Shown piece by piece: positions 1 to 11,100 of a stretch of DNA of 35,352 nt. Where the stretch lies: contig CAMPET010000030.1 of the NCBI GenBank assembly GCA_946803715.1, forward strand, positions 111,513 through 146,864, read 5' to 3'. Below the pieces are notes generated by a model that worked only from the letters and a program-made list of their open reading frames with translations, had not been told where the DNA came from and ran no database searches. The DNA comes from Beroe ovata. Its lineage: Eukaryota; Ctenophora; Nuda; Beroida; Beroidae. Made by a program: the position numbers and the translations under genes. Positions within the stretch are counted from its first letter, which is position 1. Each line of letters opens with the position of its first letter.

Positions 1-1660
1 TAACGTGGATCTTTTGGATCACGGCGTGCATATGGCGGTGCGCATATAACAGTGTATCGCGCGTTCCGTCTACGAAATATTAATTTGGCGACGGGCTAAT
101 TACTTCTATTTTTAGATATGCCCGCCGCCAACCCAGTGATAGCGCGTGTACAACCAAACAAATATGTGACTATGTGTCCTGTGTGTATTTGTTATGAAAT
201 ATTGATACGCGTGTGTAACAACATACGTACACTGTTGGTGTGCGTGTTTAATTTCAGTATACACTACCTTCCTACACTCGATATTTTCAGGAGCTCCCAG
301 GGAGAAATTTCGGGAGCCAAGGAAAAATTGGTTAGAAAATATTTTGTCCGATTGAGATTGTGATTTAAGTCTGAGGCCATCTGAGTAGTACTACAATAAT
401 AAAAATGAAAGTAATGATAAGTAACTGAATTGATACTATGCAGTACTATGCAATTTGTGCATTTCTCTGCAAAGCACAAATTGAATCAATATCAATATTT
501 CTAAAGTTTGTTAGATAGAAGGTTTACCGATGTTAACTTAACGGCAACCCTCATAAGCTCGATTTTCACACCATTGCAGCAAAAAGTGGTAAGGATTATG
601 TTTGTCTGATTGACATCGTGTTAACAAACCTGAGACACTCATTAGTTGAAGATAGATGATAAACTCATAAACACATGCAGTAGCAGGTGAAATTCTGAAA
701 GAGAAACGAGGACCATGGCGAGGATCATTGAGTGACGAGAATTGCATATCGATGTCCAGCAAAGAGGTAAGATAATAAAGATAGGGAACTTCCCTTTCAG
801 TTTCATTTTTACGTGATTATCTTACTCACAGTCAAAATAGATTGAGGCTGTTATCGATGTAACGTGTCGGTATGAAATTCTCACAGAAATTTCCCACGGA
901 CACTTGCACTGTTAGCGTGTGGGTGTGTGTAGCATTAATCTTGCAGTGAAGGATATAAACAGAATTATTTCGCGACCCATTATAAGTAGTAAGATTATTA
1001 GAAAACCAGTCAAGTGGACGTGAAGCACTACCCATTGAGCCAATGAGCCATATTGGATGCAGCACAACATAAATCGAAAACAGCACAATGATGCGTTTTC
1101 CTGTCGATTGAGGTTTTGAGACGTCAAATCTCAACTACTCAACTATACTACGATATTGGAACGTTCATTTTGTGAAGGAGCGCTTTCAAACAAATCGGCC
1201 ATTTCTGATTGGCACCGTGACATTATACTTGCCCCGTTATTTGGGTTTCGTTCAAATTTGCATAGTGTATGCTGATAGTGATAAAGCATCGCATTTAACC
1301 GTGGGTCAAAAAATGAACGCAGAGCAGATTCAACAACACAAGATTAAATCAGCAATCGACGCTGCTATCAGCATGGCGTGCATTGTTCCTGAAAAGTGAA
1401 AAAGAACTTATCAAGAGCAACTTAATCAAAGCGGCATAATTGGAAATGAGCTCTCAATCCACTTACCACTATTAGAATAGTATAGTAGCACGAGGCCATG
1501 GCAACGCGCATTCTAGTTCGAAATCTGCACGCGCAACACTGCAACATACTCCATTTCGTGACGTGCAACCGGTCAAGCAAACAAACCAACAACCAAATTA
1601 TGATATAGATTGTTTATTCAGTAGTGTAACATTCCATTAATTATATTTTCCTTTAGGTAC
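1..1660. other. Non-coding stretch, no supported gene
   Basis: I see no coherent gene here. Open frames are short, overlap on both strands and show no family motif. A short frame at 1312-1398 (+) would give a 28-residue peptide, but it has no supporting splice context or recognisable similarity. The sequence is AT-rich, and its right edge runs into the transposase remnant. Confidence 0.6.
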
Positions 1661-1673
1661 GCATTCAGTTACG

Positions 1674-2400
1674 TTCTTAGCCGTAGCGTGGGTTTTACTG
1701 AGTGGCAGCATCGCACGGGTTTCGAAGGTATACCCTGGTAGTACCTCTGGTTAAGAACTGGTTGTCGCAACTGATTGGGCCAATCTACTGTCACCCGGCG
1801 ACAAAGTCCTGGCGGACAAGGGATTCCTACTAGCGGATGTTTTCCAAGAAGGTGACATTGTCAGCTATCATTATTGATGCAATATTGCGTAACGGTAACC
1901 GTCAAGAGTATTATATCGTCACCGATGACACTGGTGCAGCACCTTGCGACATTTGTGCGATACTGGTGCGATACCGTAATGATACAGATATGATTCTAAA
2001 TGTGACAGAAATGCTACTAAATGTGACACTAAAATGACACTAGTGCGACACCATAATTTGACCGCGACCATTTTCGCCGGGACTTGAGTCAAGGACCATC
2101 TTGAAATATTGCTACTCACAATTTGTCCTTATGCATCAGAGACAAGATCCTCCAATCTTGCTAGAACCTACATAGGTCATTGTACTTATTTATTCTCTGA
2201 TTGTCTTAGACTTGGACTTGGAGTGAGTGATGCGTGTAAACTTTTAGGTGTCACGTGTAACGTTCCATCTGGCCTGTGGGGCAACAAGAAGCAACAGACC
2301 GCCCAAGAAGCGATGTATTCTCAGGACATCAGCTCTGTTCGTGTTCACGTCGAAAGGATAATCGGGTGATTAGCCGAATTATATCTTAGATCCTTAGATA
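1674..2400 (+). mobile_element. Degraded Harbinger/IS5-like (DDE_Tnp_4) transposase fragment
   Basis: Reading from 1674, one frame gives VSKVYPGSTSG, a stop, then LLSPGDKVLADKGFLLADV. This matches the core of the DDE_Tnp_4 transposase family (usual form: S-x-x-Y-P-G-S-x-S-D, then G-D-x-x-x-A-D-K-G-F). The catalytic Asp of the first motif reads Gly and a stop follows at once, so the protein is dead. A second block at about 2227-2369 reads GLWGNKKQQTAQEAMYSQD and then VRVHVERIIG, which fits the family's C-terminal R-x-H-V-E-R-x-I-G motif with the catalytic Glu. Roughly 220 bases of unrelated or degenerate sequence, including imperfect TGACACT-type repeats, separate the blocks. The family's usual partner, a Myb-like protein, is not visible. 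The family call is good; exact ends are unknown. Confidence 0.75.
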
Positions 2401-2444
2401 TCACCCATTCTACGTGCATTTCGTGACACGTGGTTTTGCGAGTN

Positions 2445-2930
2445 CATAATTTGACCGCGACCATTTTCGCCGGGACTTAGATCCTTAGATATCACCCATT
2501 CTACGTGCATTTTTCCATAAAATTATTAGCTCATAGTCTTAGTCTGTGTATATGAGTTTTTTGTAAATGTTTCAGGTATATGAAGAGATTCAAGATCCTC
2601 GACAATACACTGAAGAAGAGTGACATGGGAAATATTTCTAAAATTGTCNTCATTGTACTTATTTATTCTCTGATTGTCGTAGACTGATGTGAGTGATGCG
2701 TGTAAACTTTTTGGTGCCACGTGTAACGTTCCATCTGGCCTGTGGGGTAACAAGAAGCAACTGATCGCCCAAGAAGCGATGTATTCTCAGGACATCAGCT
2801 CTGTTCGTTTCCACGTCGAAAGGATTATCGGGTGATTAGCAGAATTATTTCGTGACACCTGGTTTTGCGAGTTTAAAGTATAGGTAGACCACTAGACCAG
2901 TGTCCATACTGTAAAATTTTGCGATTTTTC
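2445..2930 (+). mobile_element. Second, rearranged copy of the same transposase remnant between N gaps
   Basis: After the N at 2444 the sequence repeats 2052-2084, then jumps straight to sequence matching 2388-2421, so it looks like a version lacking about 300 bases. After the N at 2649, the stretch to about 2870 repeats 2178-2400 with scattered substitutions, including the coding block that ends in the HVERIIG motif. This is either an old tandem copy or the other allele placed in line by the assembler. It is not coding. Confidence 0.7.
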
Positions 2931-2966
2931 NTGTGTGCTGAGAGAACGTGTCCCAACACTATCAAG

Positions 2967-4246
2967 ATGTGCGCCACCAAGTCTGACCCTCTACGAGTTA
3001 ACGTCAAGTTCGGTCAAGGTAAGATGATAATAATTCTAGTCGCGATGTTTATCACAGCCCTATAGCAGCTGTGTGTCGTGATATACCTATGCCCGAGATA
3101 TGATATACCTGTGATAGATCGCAACTCGCACACTGTCACTGCGATATACTTATAGTGAGCGCGGCAAGGTGGCGGGGGACAAAGAGAAATTAGAACTCTC
3201 GCCACTCCGTGAACTGTAGTGTAATTGAAACTTGTGAAAAGTTTGATCCCGTCAATTCATTGTAATGGGTTACTGTCGTTCATTAAACATAGAAGCTAAG
3301 CTGTGGCTTATAAAACTCGCGATGATTAGAGAAACTAAGTTTACTGTCACTTAATAGCGGGAAGCCTACCTGCACCTTCTCAATTTAATTGCGGCAATTG
3401 ATTATTTTTCCCAGTCACTGTGACGTTGGCTTTATAGGAGGGGATAGTTTATCCGCTACTGCCCCTGTAATTGTGAAGCAGTCCCTGTAAAAAGTAATAA
3501 CATAAAGCCTGCACACAGTAATAAGCAATTGGTACTTCAGGCTGGTTAATTTAAAAGTTATTACTATTTAATTGGTTATCGACTCCCTCAATTGGGGATG
3601 TTACCTCATGGGAGTTGAACCCTGTACCAATACTCGAGTATCAAGTGTCAACACCTACTTCTACCTCATATTTGGGGAGGCAGCTCCATTATTGGCTTGG
3701 GAAAGTTCATTGGACTACCCCTGTAGCACCACTACATTGTATTCGGACTCACTTTTACAGTGACCAATGAATCTCATGATTAGAGAAACTTCATGTATGA
3801 GCATTGGGCACCAAGCAGGCCCTGTATCCTCTACTATTGGAAATGAATGGGTCCATAATATTGTGCAAGACGAGTTGATATGAAGTGTGGCGACATTCGA
3901 CAATGTGACTATATGACGTTGTAGCTTTATGCAATACCTCTTTGCGTATAGAGCGCGCGCGCGCCAAGGCTGGCTACGATAATAGCGATAGTTTAACGGC
4001 TAAATACCGTCATTATATTGCGACAATGTTACAAATTGAGGAAAAGACCGTGTCCACTGCGTGCATAACGATTCCCCGCGTTGCTAATTACCCCCGGAAT
4101 TCGCTGTAAATTGACCGTGTCGTGCAATTACAGGGATGTGTATTCATCTGCTCAGAAAGCGAGTGATGCAGACAACGCACACAGACAGGAGCAAGACGGG
4201 CTCCACCATTCCTGTGGATGCCAAAACCCCTACTGGAGGTATGAAT

Positions 4247-4306
<60 letters not shown>

Positions 4307-6353
4307 NGGTCAGTGATAATATCATATCACACTGTATACACTATAATACTGTATAATGATATCAACCCTCTATCCCCCCACTTCAGGTGTTCAACTGGCC
4401 TCATCATACTCCTGCTTGACACCACCATCTCCTCCGCTCCTCCACACCCCAGTATCCTCCACCGCTGCAGTAGTGGGGCTACCCACCCCGCCCTCCCCCA
4501 TTCTACAGAGTGTGGGATGCCCTGTGACCTTGCAGTGCCCGCCCTCACTCATGGCCTGTGAGAGGAAAGAGACGGGCATCAGGAGACCAGTTGCTCTACG
4601 GATAACACAAGAGGATAGGTGAGGTGGTGTGCTCCATTCTTCACAACATGATTTCACAATAACACGCTATTTCATTGTAATAATCACCTCACACTCTCAC
4701 AGTACACTTAGCTAGTGGTGTGATAAAGTTGAGTAGACATGAAACAGAACAATAGAGGAGTGGGGACGGGAATTATAATCCCGTATTCTGTCACCACCTG
4801 GTCATGGTGAATAGTCAGTCTCTCTTTGTGCAGTAGAATCCACTGAGCTGCTCCTGTTATAACACACACACGGTGTATATAGTGCATTTCTTTCTGTCGT
4901 GAAACTGAGTAAATAGTGCAGTTTCACGAAACTGTGAAGCAGATGGCAGTGCGCAGACACTTATGAGCTTATCATAAGATTCTAATTGGGGTCCTTTATA
5001 CCTGACTCTATTGATGTGTGTGTGTGCGTTGAGTACTGGGCGAAGTGTGAAGTGAACAAAACTGAGATTGTCTCTCTTCGAACCTTGACTCAAGGTTCGC
5101 TCTGAAAGTGTAAACTCGATATTCCGAAACAATAGCTTATTGTCAAAAGCTGTTCAGCTGTTCAGCTGTGGCTTTCATTTTGTTGTGATAGCTTGTAAGT
5201 CGTTTTCTTGACACCTTTTATAGGGCTGATATTAAACAAATTTGCTCCGCGTAGCACCACCTCTTCACACCTTGACGCCAGTCTAATCAGTAAACTTAGG
5301 TATAGCTTGACACCGCCTTTCATGCCCTGGCATCAAATCTCGAATTAACTTAACACTGGCATCTTTTTGAGTCTTGAGATCACACCCGGGCACCACTCAA
5401 ACAAATTTCATATCATTATCATCTCTTTGTTGATACCATAGACTAAGCCTTGACACGACTCAGGAAGCGGAGCTACTGCAGACTCCGGTCCAATGAAGAT
5501 CAGGACGCCCCCTCTGCGTTCCACATTGTGACTAGTCCCACGAAACGTTTGAGAGTAGACCTATCTCCAACCACGCCACCACTAATTCCAAGCCTCCTGG
5601 GACAGCTCAGCCCTCCCCTTCAGCAGACCCTCCTGGGACAGGCAAGCCCTCCCCTACAGCAGTCCCTTCTCGATCAGACTTACATTCCCGTCCCCACTTC
5701 TGATGTCGACAATATTTTCAACGTGAGTTGCTCCCTACTATTATACTGAGCAAGTGTGTTTATTAACATATACCGCCGTTATTAGTTATAGCCGTGCTGC
5801 GTACGTTTAAATTAATTCTTTTTGTGTTGTGCTGCCACCTAGACCGGTCACGTGTCTACATGTCACAATCCATGATTCACCTCATAAAAACTACTCTCAA
5901 ATAATGATAAAATGACAATTATTAACCGTAACTCAAACTGAAAGATGGTGCTGTTATAAGTGACCTTTCATTAACCTCAAATACTTGGATATCGTATCAT
6001 CAACAGGGTACTCCGGGTTTGTTCTGAGGGTACTGGTAGTAGATTAGGTGGATTTTGTATCGTATGACGTATTGCATCATTCTATAATGGTTTATGTCAG
6101 CATTGGTCTTGACAGCTGCTGATAAAGATCATGCGGTCTTCACTTGCTACTTTCATCATCATAAATCATTATAATCCTCATTAAACGTAAAGTTTAACAA
6201 TGCATTCTGCATTCCCTTTTATGATAATCGTGGAATAAACTGCATAAGCCGACAATTTCTGTGTTGTAATAAGTGACGTTATAGTTAACGATTTCCTTGT
6301 TTCAGTTAGACAAGCAACGAAAGGTATCACTGGATCGAGGGATAGCGACATGA
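2967..6353 (+). CDS. Five-exon gene for an unrecognised proline-rich, probably nuclear protein (231 aa)
   Basis: Exons 2967-3018, 4134-4238, 4387-4618, 5464-5722 and 6306-6353 join in one frame. Every intron starts with GT and ends with AG, and phases (1, 1, 2, 0) match at all four junctions, which supports a real gene. The ATG at 2967 opens the first exon (MCATKSDPLRVNVKFGQ); the last exon ends DKQRKVSLDRGIAT and TGA. Residues 53-115 hold repeated proline-directed sites (TPPSPP, TPPSPI). Residues 157-165 read KRLRVDLSP, a basic patch that could be a nuclear signal or an RxL-type cyclin-docking motif. Residues 169-202 hold imperfect repeats of LLGQ-x-SPPLQQ. I do not recognise a domain and assign no function. 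A 59-base G run and an N lie in the second intron, and a 5' exon upstream of 2967 is possible. Confidence 0.68.
4248..4306 (+). repeat. 59-base poly-G tract ending at an N
   Basis: An uninterrupted G run lies inside the second intron of the proline-rich gene, starting 10 bases after the splice donor at 4239. An N follows directly at 4307. Long G runs at a gap edge are a common sequencing or assembly artefact, although a real G tract could also have caused the break. Frames that read through it as poly-Gly are spurious. Confidence 0.9.
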
Positions 6354-6663
6354 CCTGCTAGCGACTAATGCAGATCTTGGCAGTTGAAATGTATTGATGA
6401 TTTTGAAATAGGCTCAGTTTGAACCGCCGAACTATAAAGGTGTGGTTATGGTGGTATATCAACCAAATTGTGTGGGATGCCGATTAATGATTTTCAATGG
6501 GGAAGATAGACTTATAATTACTATTATAGGTATTCATCATTTTGACCAAATTTTTAAGCTTCAATGTAGTAACTAGTAATATATTTAATACTTGAGTAAT
6601 CACCCACGGCTAACACCTGACTCAAAAGCTTTCTTTGAATTAGAACTAGATCACGTGACATAA

Positions 6664-7195
6664 TCTATAACTCTTCGAAACTTTCAGTATTTCTTTTATT
6701 GCAATTTCTCTCTTATCAAAACAAAAACATTTAATGCATATTATCTGAGTGAGGAGTTACAGTTACACCTCAGATAGAATAAAGATATGGCCATGGAACA
6801 TCTGTATTTTGACAGTTGAATTTTCTCCTTTGCACTTTGAGATTTTCCTATACTGATACAGCTGTAGCCCTACATTTATGATTGATAATGATCGATATAC
6901 TTATAGTAACTAAANAGTGTATCACGCCCACTTGGCGGGTTTTCTAGTAATTTATAACTCTTCGAAACCTTCAGTATTTCTTTTATTGCAATTTCTCTCT
7001 TATCAAAACAAAAACATTTAATGCATATTATTTGAGTGAGGAGTTACAGTTACACCTCAGATAGAATAAAGATATGGCCATGGAACATCTGTACTTTGAC
7101 AGTTGGATTTTCTCCTTTGCACATTGAGATTTTCCAATACAGCTGTAGCCCTACATTTGTGATTGATAATGATCGATATACTTATAGTAACTAAA
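6664..7195. repeat. Direct duplication of about 250 bp around an N
   Basis: The block 6664-6914 recurs at about 6951-7195 with a few substitutions and a small deletion. Both copies contain the same landmarks (a TTATAACTCTTCGAAAC-like start, GGCCATGGAACATCTGTA, and an ATACTTATAGTAACTAAA end). The N at 6915 follows the first copy, with about 35 bases of other sequence between. No coding content is visible. The pattern fits two alleles placed in tandem, or an old tandem duplication. Confidence 0.8.
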
Positions 7196-7519
7196 GTACA
7201 ACTACATAAACATTGCCAATGGACAATGCAATATTCTCATAGTAAAGTTGAAAGTCATGCCATGCTGATTACTGATTCTTAATATCGATCATAGAATTTA
7301 ATGATTTTTCATTATCACTTAACATTAACAATAACATTGAGAGATTAACACTAACAGAGCGTCTTGTATGCCCTTAATCCTTATTGCATTTGGCATTGCC
7401 CATTTGCATTGCACATTGATGATTATTATATTTGTAGGATCCCTAGCCTCTCAGTCCCTACCCTCGCTGACCATGACCCCTACATTTACAATAATGACAT
7501 GATTATTGTTGATGAAGCT

Positions 7520-7835
7520 GCGCGCGCGCCGCGCGCAAGAAACAGTGGACATGGACAGATAACATCCGGCAAAAGCGCCTGAGAACAGAAAAACAGTGCA
7601 ATGGACAGCAGGGCAGATAGCATATTAACATCTGCATCATATCTGGCAAAAAATCCTAATTGAGTTGTCAGATGTTACCTGACCTGTTTCTCGCGCGCGA
7701 GAAACTGAGGTCAGATAAAATCTGACAATAATTGAGTAATTGGCTGTCGATGACATTGACAACCACTGTTTTGCCGGATGTTATCTGTCCACTATCTGTG
7801 ACAGATATGAACTTAGAACAGATAGCATTTATATA
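7520..7835. mobile_element. Palindromic MITE-like element with CG-rich hairpin core
   Basis: An inverted repeat of the form GTGGACAGATAACATCCGGC occurs near 7550 (interrupted by a small insertion) and, reverse-complemented, near 7770-7795. Between them lies a second nested palindrome: GTTTCTCGCGCGCGAGAAAC near 7686-7705, flanked by TCAGAT/ATCTGA arms. There is no open frame of note. The structure fits a non-autonomous DNA transposon or fold-back element. Related sequence appears at 8625-8800 and, in shorter form, near 30262-30360 and 31733-31831. Exact ends and target-site duplication could not be fixed. Confidence 0.7.
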
Positions 7836-7867
7836 TTCATCAACACAGAGCGTTTATCGGTGAGGCA

Positions 7868-8143
7868 GTAAAATAGTAAATACACAGGATCAGGACATGT
7901 TTCACCCATCAGCTGTCTGAACATTTACAGTCAGTAAATGAAATTCATTAAAAATCAATATACAATCAAAATTGCCAAAAGTCAAAAATTTCATTCAATC
8001 AAAAATTTATTACTCAATTAGAACTAAAAATGAAAATTAGGGAATTCTATTAGGGACCTAGTTTATTAAACCAATCTTGATCCCCATGGGGTTATCAATG
8101 TTTAGTCCAAAAGGTTGTAAACTCCTAAATTTCCTAATTCCAC
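7868..8143 (-). mobile_element. Short copy of the Penelope-like 3' region
   Basis: This segment is almost identical to 8800-9072, which contains the 3' end of the Penelope-like fragment in the next entry. After about 8143 the two copies diverge, so this copy keeps only the last few codons and 3' flank. It is non-functional. Confidence 0.75.
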
Positions 8144-8624
8144 GGCACCTACAAGTCTCTACAATCCTTGATCATGCGACTATCGCGTGCAATCAATCAC
8201 GTGATTCAATATTTCACGTGACTTGTGGCAACGTGGTCTGAATTTGATCATGTGATGTGTGAAAATAAGGTATCGGGATAAGGCTACATATGTAATTGGA
8301 TTTGTAGAAGACTACTTCGGGACCCGGAAGGCATTTTTATGTCGAGCTCAGCGTCGGATGAAATCTAATTTGCGGCCTAACCTGATTTGAGGAGCAAAGG
8401 AAGTGAAGATACGAATATAATTGTCTTAAAAAGCAAATGTCAGACTCAAAATTCAATAATTAGATGCCTGATGCCGAGATAGCTTTTTCAACTTATAAAT
8501 TCTAGGCAAAAACATAATATGAACTTCACCTTATCACTTAATTGACACTAGAAAAACATGATGAGCTGCAGGTGAGAAAGTTTGTGACTCTCGCAACAGG
8601 AACAACAGGGAATGCGTGCTAGGN

Positions 8625-8800
8625 CGCGGCGCGCGCGCCTTCATCGATGAAGGCGCGCAAGAAACAGTGGACAGATAACATCCGGCAACAGTGCAGTGGA
8701 CAGCAGGACAGATATGAGATAGCATAATAACATCTGCATCATATCCGGCAAAAAATCCTAATTGAGTTGTCAGATGTTACCTGACCTGTTTCTCGCGCGT
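8625..8800. mobile_element. Second copy of the palindromic MITE, lacking its right part
   Basis: Immediately after the N at 8624 the sequence repeats about 7530-7694 (AACAGTGGACAGATAACATC, then the TCAGATGTTACCTGACC arm). At the CG-rich core it then switches directly to sequence matching 7868 onward. Relative to the first copy it lacks about 170 bases, exactly from the hairpin core. This could be a deletion allele formed at the hairpin, or an assembly join. Confidence 0.7.
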
Positions 8801-8994
8801 GTAAAATAGTAAATACACAGGATCAGGACATGTTTCGCCCATCAGCTGTCTGAACATTTACAGTTAGTAAAAGAAATTCATTAACAATCAATATACAATC
8901 AAAATTGCCAAAAGTCAAAAGCTTCATTCAATCAAAAATTTATTACTCAATTAGAACTAAAAATGAAAATTAGGGAATTCTATTAGGGACCTAG

Positions 8995-9800
8995 TTTATA
9001 AAACCAATCTTGATCCCCATGGGGTTATCAATGTTTAGTCCAAAAGGTTGTAAGCTCCTAAATTTCCTAATAATATCTAACTCAGCAGCGCTCAGCTCTG
9101 ATGGTGACACATGCTTGACTACCCAAATCTTATAACGATCTATAAATGGTAATTCATGTGTTAAACTGTGATAGAATAAAATCTGAAATTCCTTCTCCCT
9201 CTGATACTCTACAATTCCTATAGCCATTAACTCTCTTATGTAAAGGTTGATCTGTCTTACCAACATAGCCTAAATTACAAACTGTACACTGAAAATAATA
9301 AATAATGTTACTACTCCTACAATCCCCACCACTACAATGCATCTCAATATCGTTGATCACAACCACTCCCTTCTCTGACATAATTGGGCATGTCAAACAC
9401 TTCCGCCCCCTCTTCCGACTCGCATCCTCCACAGATATACATCTCACACTGATGCCCCTGATCCTGATCCAGCAAGGTTTTGGTGACTGTTCAACGTCAG
9501 ATCTTTCTGTCTCAAGAAAAATTGATTGTCCTCTCCTAACAACTGTTCCCACAATTAGTGAACCAATCTCGCTGAACACAGCATGTTGTTAACCTTCTTG
9601 TTGATGTATTGCTTCAACTCCTTCGCACTTTAATTGTCGGTTGTGCAGAAGGGAACAAGGAACCCAGTCTTTTCGTCTTTGTTGGTGTTATAGTCAAGAC
9701 ACCTAACCTTCACCTTCGCCGCATCAATTATAGGTTGAACTAATTTAGGAGGGTATTCACACTGGTAGAAGTAGTGAGCTAAATTGGATGCTATTTGTTT
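8995..9800 (-). mobile_element. Broken Penelope-like retroelement (GIY-YIG endonuclease and distal RT part)
   Basis: On the minus strand, the frame at 9154-9579 contains CLTCPIM, then NIIYYFQCTVCNLGYVGKT and QPLHKRVNGYR. This is the Cys-rich lead and GIY-YIG core of Penelope-like endonucleases (family form: N-x-I-Y-x-x-x-C-x-x-C-x-x-x-Y-V-G-x-T). A frameshift moves to a second frame, ending RKFRSLQPFGLNIDNP, the usual L-x-P-x-G-L-N close of these proteins. Upstream (9590-9800), another frame reads SNLAHYFYQCEYPPKLVQ and GFLVPFCTT, as in the region after the reverse transcriptase. Frames are broken by at least one shift and by stops, and the catalytic RT region is missing. The element is 5'-truncated and inactive. 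Confidence 0.8.
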
Positions 9801-11100
9801 CTATTTGCATGGGGGGCCAAAATAAATCAAACTCTTGTAGGATTTCTCCCTACCCTTTTATCCCTGGCAAGGGCGGAATGACAATTGCGCGGCGCCAACG
9901 GTAGGGAAAAACCATACAAATCAAACTCTTTCATCATTGACAGTTATTAGTAATAATGATAATTAATTGTCAATTGATAATTATAACTGATGTTTTGAGG
10001 CACTGAGGTGTATGAGTCAGTTACTTCAGAAAGAAATTATTACAGGAAAAACTTGATGATCATTGTATTAAGTTATACTTCCACATCCCTGTTGTCCCAT
10101 CCTAATCACACATCAGAGGTTGAGTAGTGAGCAATAACCAATTTGCATTTTCTTTTTGAGGCATAAATACAAACTCAGTACAACATGGGTGAATAGAAAT
10201 GTGGTTGTTAATGACACCTGTGTAATATCTAAACTTCAATGCTCTGATGGCACATGATTAAATACCGGGCCCAACTATGATCCCCAGCTGTTCAATATGT
10301 CCCATAGGAATTAGACAACAATTTTAAAGCTCAAGGGGCTTCATTGCCAGTGCACTTGGCTGATCATATAGTTCCAATAGTAAAGGGCTGAAGGAGTTAA
10401 ATTTTACCACATTGGCTGAGAGATGGTTGGGAGGTGACAGAATGTTCATGATAGTTAAGTTGAATATGGGCAGAAACTATTTGAAGTGGATAGATGTTAG
10501 AGGAGCTTATTAATTTCTAGGAAACTGTTTCTCAAATCTTGTCATGACAATCAATGCACATTTCATCTCTGAGAGAATCAAAGTAAATTGGGATGGCCTA
10601 CTGTTTTTGTGCCTCAACTATTGCCTAAATTGTTGATATTTTTAAAGCTGTTACTCCAAATCCAGCAATATTCAGTGTGTTTCTCTTGTAATCAGTAAAA
10701 TTGAAGGTGCAATAGCAGGTGCAAGGACAAATTTAGTGAACTGTAATCCATCTTCCTTTATCAAATGACAATGGATGTATAAGCAAAAAGATGGTTTTTT
10801 AGTGGTCCAGATAGTCTTGAGTAAATTTGATCATTACTTCAGACACTTTAGATGGTTCCATACTATTAAGTATAAATTTCATCTTATCTGACTGTTGGTA
10901 AGAACATCATAGTAATACAAGTTGTTGTACAGACTGTCGAGATGAAATTTTTTGTCTCCATTTCACAACATATTTGCTTGCTAGATAGTCTGGTTCTCCA
11001 TGATATGTATATTTCATATTATACTGAGACATGTTATACTGAAAGTGGTGTTGAATTTGATTATACATAACTGACAAATGTGACAATTAAATTTCATAGG
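9801..11100. other. Non-coding sequence upstream of the GRASP gene
   Basis: AT-rich, with no frame that I can connect to a protein family and no clear repeat. The proximal part (about 10900-11100) must hold the promoter and 5' UTR of the GRASP gene, but I see no distinct TATA, initiator or CpG-rich element and do not call one. Confidence 0.5.

Noticed and set aside
1312-1398. 28-codon frame MNAEQIQQHKIKSAID as a small gene
   Set aside because: No similarity, no splice signals and no neighbours that would support it.
4081-4561. Open frames running through the poly-G tract as poly-glycine protein
   Set aside because: The G run ends at an N and lies in an intron of a phase-consistent gene model; poly-Gly is an artefact of reading the homopolymer.
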